The notes under the pieces are model-generated. The model made no database searches. It was not told where the DNA came from and was given only the letters and a program-made list of their open reading frames with translations. A program made the position numbers and the translations under genes. Below, in pieces: positions 16,055 to 17,656 of a stretch of 17,656 bases of DNA (position 1 is the stretch's first letter; each line of letters starts with the position of its first letter). The stretch comes from Caldisericales bacterium. Its GTDB lineage: Bacteria; Caldisericota; Caldisericia; Caldisericales; Caldisericaceae. The stretch spans positions 1-17,656 of the forward strand of contig WFSP01000023.1 in NCBI GenBank assembly GCA_015485995.1. Reading direction: 5' to 3'.

Positions 16055-16095
16055 AAAGGCCTGTGTTTCCGTCCTCCTTTTCACGGGCCTTTTTT
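16055..16095 (+). terminator. Rho-independent terminator of the PadR-ABC-ferredoxin operon
   Basis: AAAGGCCTGTG (16055-16065) pairs with CACGGGCCTTT (16082-16092), with one G-T wobble and a 16-base pyrimidine-rich loop, followed by a run of T to 16095. It lies 69 bases past the ferredoxin-like stop codon. A clear intrinsic terminator on the plus strand. Confidence 0.88.
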
Positions 16096-16251
16096 AATTT
16101 TACAAAACACATAGATGTTAAGAAAGTAAAAATTATGCCTTTACATTATTAGTTATCTGTCAAAAATAAATTTTATGTATGCCTGTTTTTATATGACTTT
16201 CTTTTCAATTTGACAATAAATCCCTTTAACCCAAAATCCTCTTTTTGATAA
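16096..16251. other. Intergenic region, probably containing the left end of the right-hand IS
   Basis: AT-rich, with no reading frame or hairpin of note. The insertion sequence must end somewhere between the operon terminator and the transposase stop. Because the other end lies outside the window, its terminal inverted repeat and target duplication cannot be defined. Confidence 0.4.
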
Positions 16252-17656
16252 CTATGGGGACTCTAATGGTTCAATGCCAAATAGTTTGAAGATATCCTTT
16301 GCCTTCTTAGGTATCTCTGTAAGATAAGTGATGCCTGATTGTAATTTAACGATACGTATATTCTTCAGCATCTCCAATAGCTCACTGATTGTATATTTGT
16401 TGTATACCTTCTTATCTCTCATTAGCTTGTCCAATGCACTGTAAAGGATCAGAGAGATAAAAAGGAGAAATAACTTCCCTGATGCAGCATCAGTGGAATG
16501 AGTTCTCAATCTTCCTCCATCCAATCTATTCTTTAATACATTGAATATCATCTCCACATTGTTCCTTCTCCTGTATAGAGATAGAGCCTTTTCTTTGTTT
16601 AATGTATCATCATTTGTAATGAGAACCGTCATGCCACTCCTGCTCAACTTATCCAATATGAGCCCTTCATTCTTTATGAGCTTCAGGGATGTATTGTTAT
16701 GGCTAATCTCTTTGTTGCCTTTTTCTCGTTCTCTAATTCCTTTCACTTTTAACTGTATATCAAAGTATTTAGACATATTTGATATACCAAACTCTTTAGA
16801 CTTTTTATTAATCCATTCCTTTACTTCCTCTATGCTTTTGAATGGTTCCTCTCTATGCCTGAGGTATGCTTCATCTTCCAATTCTAATAGATTCTTCATA
16901 AACCTCTGCTTTTCAATTGATTCCCTTTCTTCATCATAATAGATAAATGCTCTTAACTTGATAATGTCTGTGTTCTTGTGTTTATCATTGCTATTTTCTT
17001 TATCTTTGCTATTGTTATTTTCATTACCATTGCTATTGCTATTTCCTCCTTCTTCGCCTTTGCTATTTCCTTTACAGCTTCTTCCTTTACAGCTTTCTGC
17101 ACATATATCTATGCTATCCTCCTCTCCATATATTACTTTTCCATTAATGAGGAATGAGTTTGATGGAGAAGATATTGTGCCTCTATGATTATCTATGAGT
17201 GTTCTTGAGATATTTGTTGAAAAGGAGATAGGCATAAGGAATGAAATATTATTGTTGTTTAATAACTCTACATTGCCTCTGCTGTAGAAACCTCTATCAA
17301 GAATAAACAGATGAGTTTTAATGTGAAACTTATTCAACCTTAGAACTATATTCTTTAATGTAACAACATCTGGTATGCTTCCTGGATATACGGAGTAGAA
17401 CAGGGGTAGAGACGATGGCTCTCCAAATACCATGCCTATGTTAATCTGAGGTAAGTGTTCCTTATCTCTGTTGTATCCCCATTGAACAAGCTCCATAAGT
17501 TCTGAGTAGGATGATACAGATGTAATGTCAAAGATTAAGGCATTGGTATCTCCTTTCTTAATACACCAATTGATAGAGAAGTTTAATTGGAGCCTGTCCA
17601 TACGGCCCAACGCTTTCAGCAGCCTGCTTATTGATTGAGAAGAGATATTCCTTAAC
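16252..17656 (-). CDS. IS4/IS1634-type DDE transposase (5' end outside the window)
   Basis: The frame stays open to the right edge (it encodes SSQSISRLLKALGRMDRLQ before the first in-frame TTG), so the true start is outside and at least 467 codons are visible. DDE landmarks are present: the first Asp in LIFDITSVSSYS, the second in LFILDRGFYSRGNVELLNNN, and the C-terminal YRRRNNVEMIFNVLKNRLDG, the Y-R-E-K signature of IS4-like families. The long LPLFYSVYPGSIPDV and the late E region fit the IS1634 group best. A low-complexity, Asn/Ser/Lys/Gly-rich insert lies between the second Asp and the Y-R-E-K region. The visible part is intact, so the element may be active. The stop codon is a TAG at 16252-16254. 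Confidence 0.88.
   Translation of the reverse strand, partial: LRNISSQSISRLLKALGRMDRLQLNFSINWCIKKGDTNALIFDITSVSSYSELMELVQWGYNRDKEHLPQINIGMVFGEPSSLPLFYSVYPGSIPDVVTLKNIVLRLNKFHIKTHLFILDRGFYSRGNVELLNNNNISFLMPISFSTNISRTLIDNHRGTISSPSNSFLINGKVIYGEEDSIDICAESCKGRSCKGNSKGEEGGNSNSNGNENNNSKDKENSNDKHKNTDIIKLRAFIYYDEERESIEKQRFMKNLLELEDEAYLRHREEPFKSIEEVKEWINKKSKEFGISNMSKYFDIQLKVKGIREREKGNKEISHNNTSLKLIKNEGLILDKLSRSGMTVLITNDDTLNKEKALSLYRRRNNVEMIFNVLKNRLDGGRLRTHSTDAASGKLFLLFISLILYSALDKLMRDKKVYNKYTISELLEMLKNIRIVKLQSGITYLTEIPKKAKDIFKLFGIEPLESP
16975..17105 (-). repeat. Low-complexity repeat tract inside the transposase gene
   Basis: Imperfect short repeats (CKGRSCKGNSKGEEGG, then runs of NSNSNGNENNN and SKDKENSNDKHKN) encode a hydrophilic, probably disordered insert of about 40 residues. 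In DNA this is a run of near-copies of ATTGCTATT-like and TTCCTTTACAGCTT units on the plus strand. It probably arose by slippage. Confidence 0.7.

Noticed and set aside
16973..17110. Possible CRISPR-like or tandem array in the repetitive stretch
   Set aside because: The units are short, irregular, unspaced and in frame within the transposase, so they are coding low complexity.

Overview
The window comes from a low-GC, probably anaerobic and perhaps thermophilic bacterium. The S-layer-like protein ending in a copper-amine-oxidase-N-type domain, the SLH-like protein, the strong Shine-Dalgarno sites and the overlapping operon genes recall Caldisericota or thermophilic Clostridia-like lineages. 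I cannot fix the taxon from the sequence. Both edges are insertion-sequence material: a decayed IS110-type transposase on the left and an IS4/IS1634-type transposase running off the right edge.

Left third (about 976-6172, minus strand): a very large secreted, cysteine-rich, Ig-like surface protein (1215 aa) with its own terminator. Its long upstream region carries hairpins, an orphan Shine-Dalgarno sequence and dispersed repeats. Upstream of that lies a small secreted SLH-like protein. Together they look like cell-envelope genes.

Middle (6313-9512, minus strand): a two-gene unit of a radical SAM enzyme followed, with a 35-nt overlap, by an HD-domain protein. The HD protein follows the N-terminal half of Cas10/Cmr2 but has no GGDD palm, and no other cas gene or CRISPR array is present. 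This is the most unusual part of the window. Next is a compact toxin-antitoxin pair (AbrB-type antitoxin, RelE-type toxin) with its own promoter and an operator-like inverted repeat.

Right third: uvrA (nucleotide excision repair) lies downstream of and overlaps a multi-span membrane protein (minus strand). Divergently transcribed is a tight four-gene operon: PadR repressor, ABC-2 type ATPase, ABC-2 permease and a two-cluster ferredoxin-like protein. It has a near-consensus promoter, a 22-bp perfect palindrome over the start region and a clear intrinsic terminator. This looks like a self-regulated drug or lipid exporter with an unexpected iron-sulfur partner.

At least four intergenic copies of a short dispersed repeat (core CATTCTGA / GAAGAATCTC) sit between genes. 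Two inverted copies, 33 nt with 3 mismatches, bracket the surface-protein gene. No tRNA, rRNA or CRISPR array was seen.
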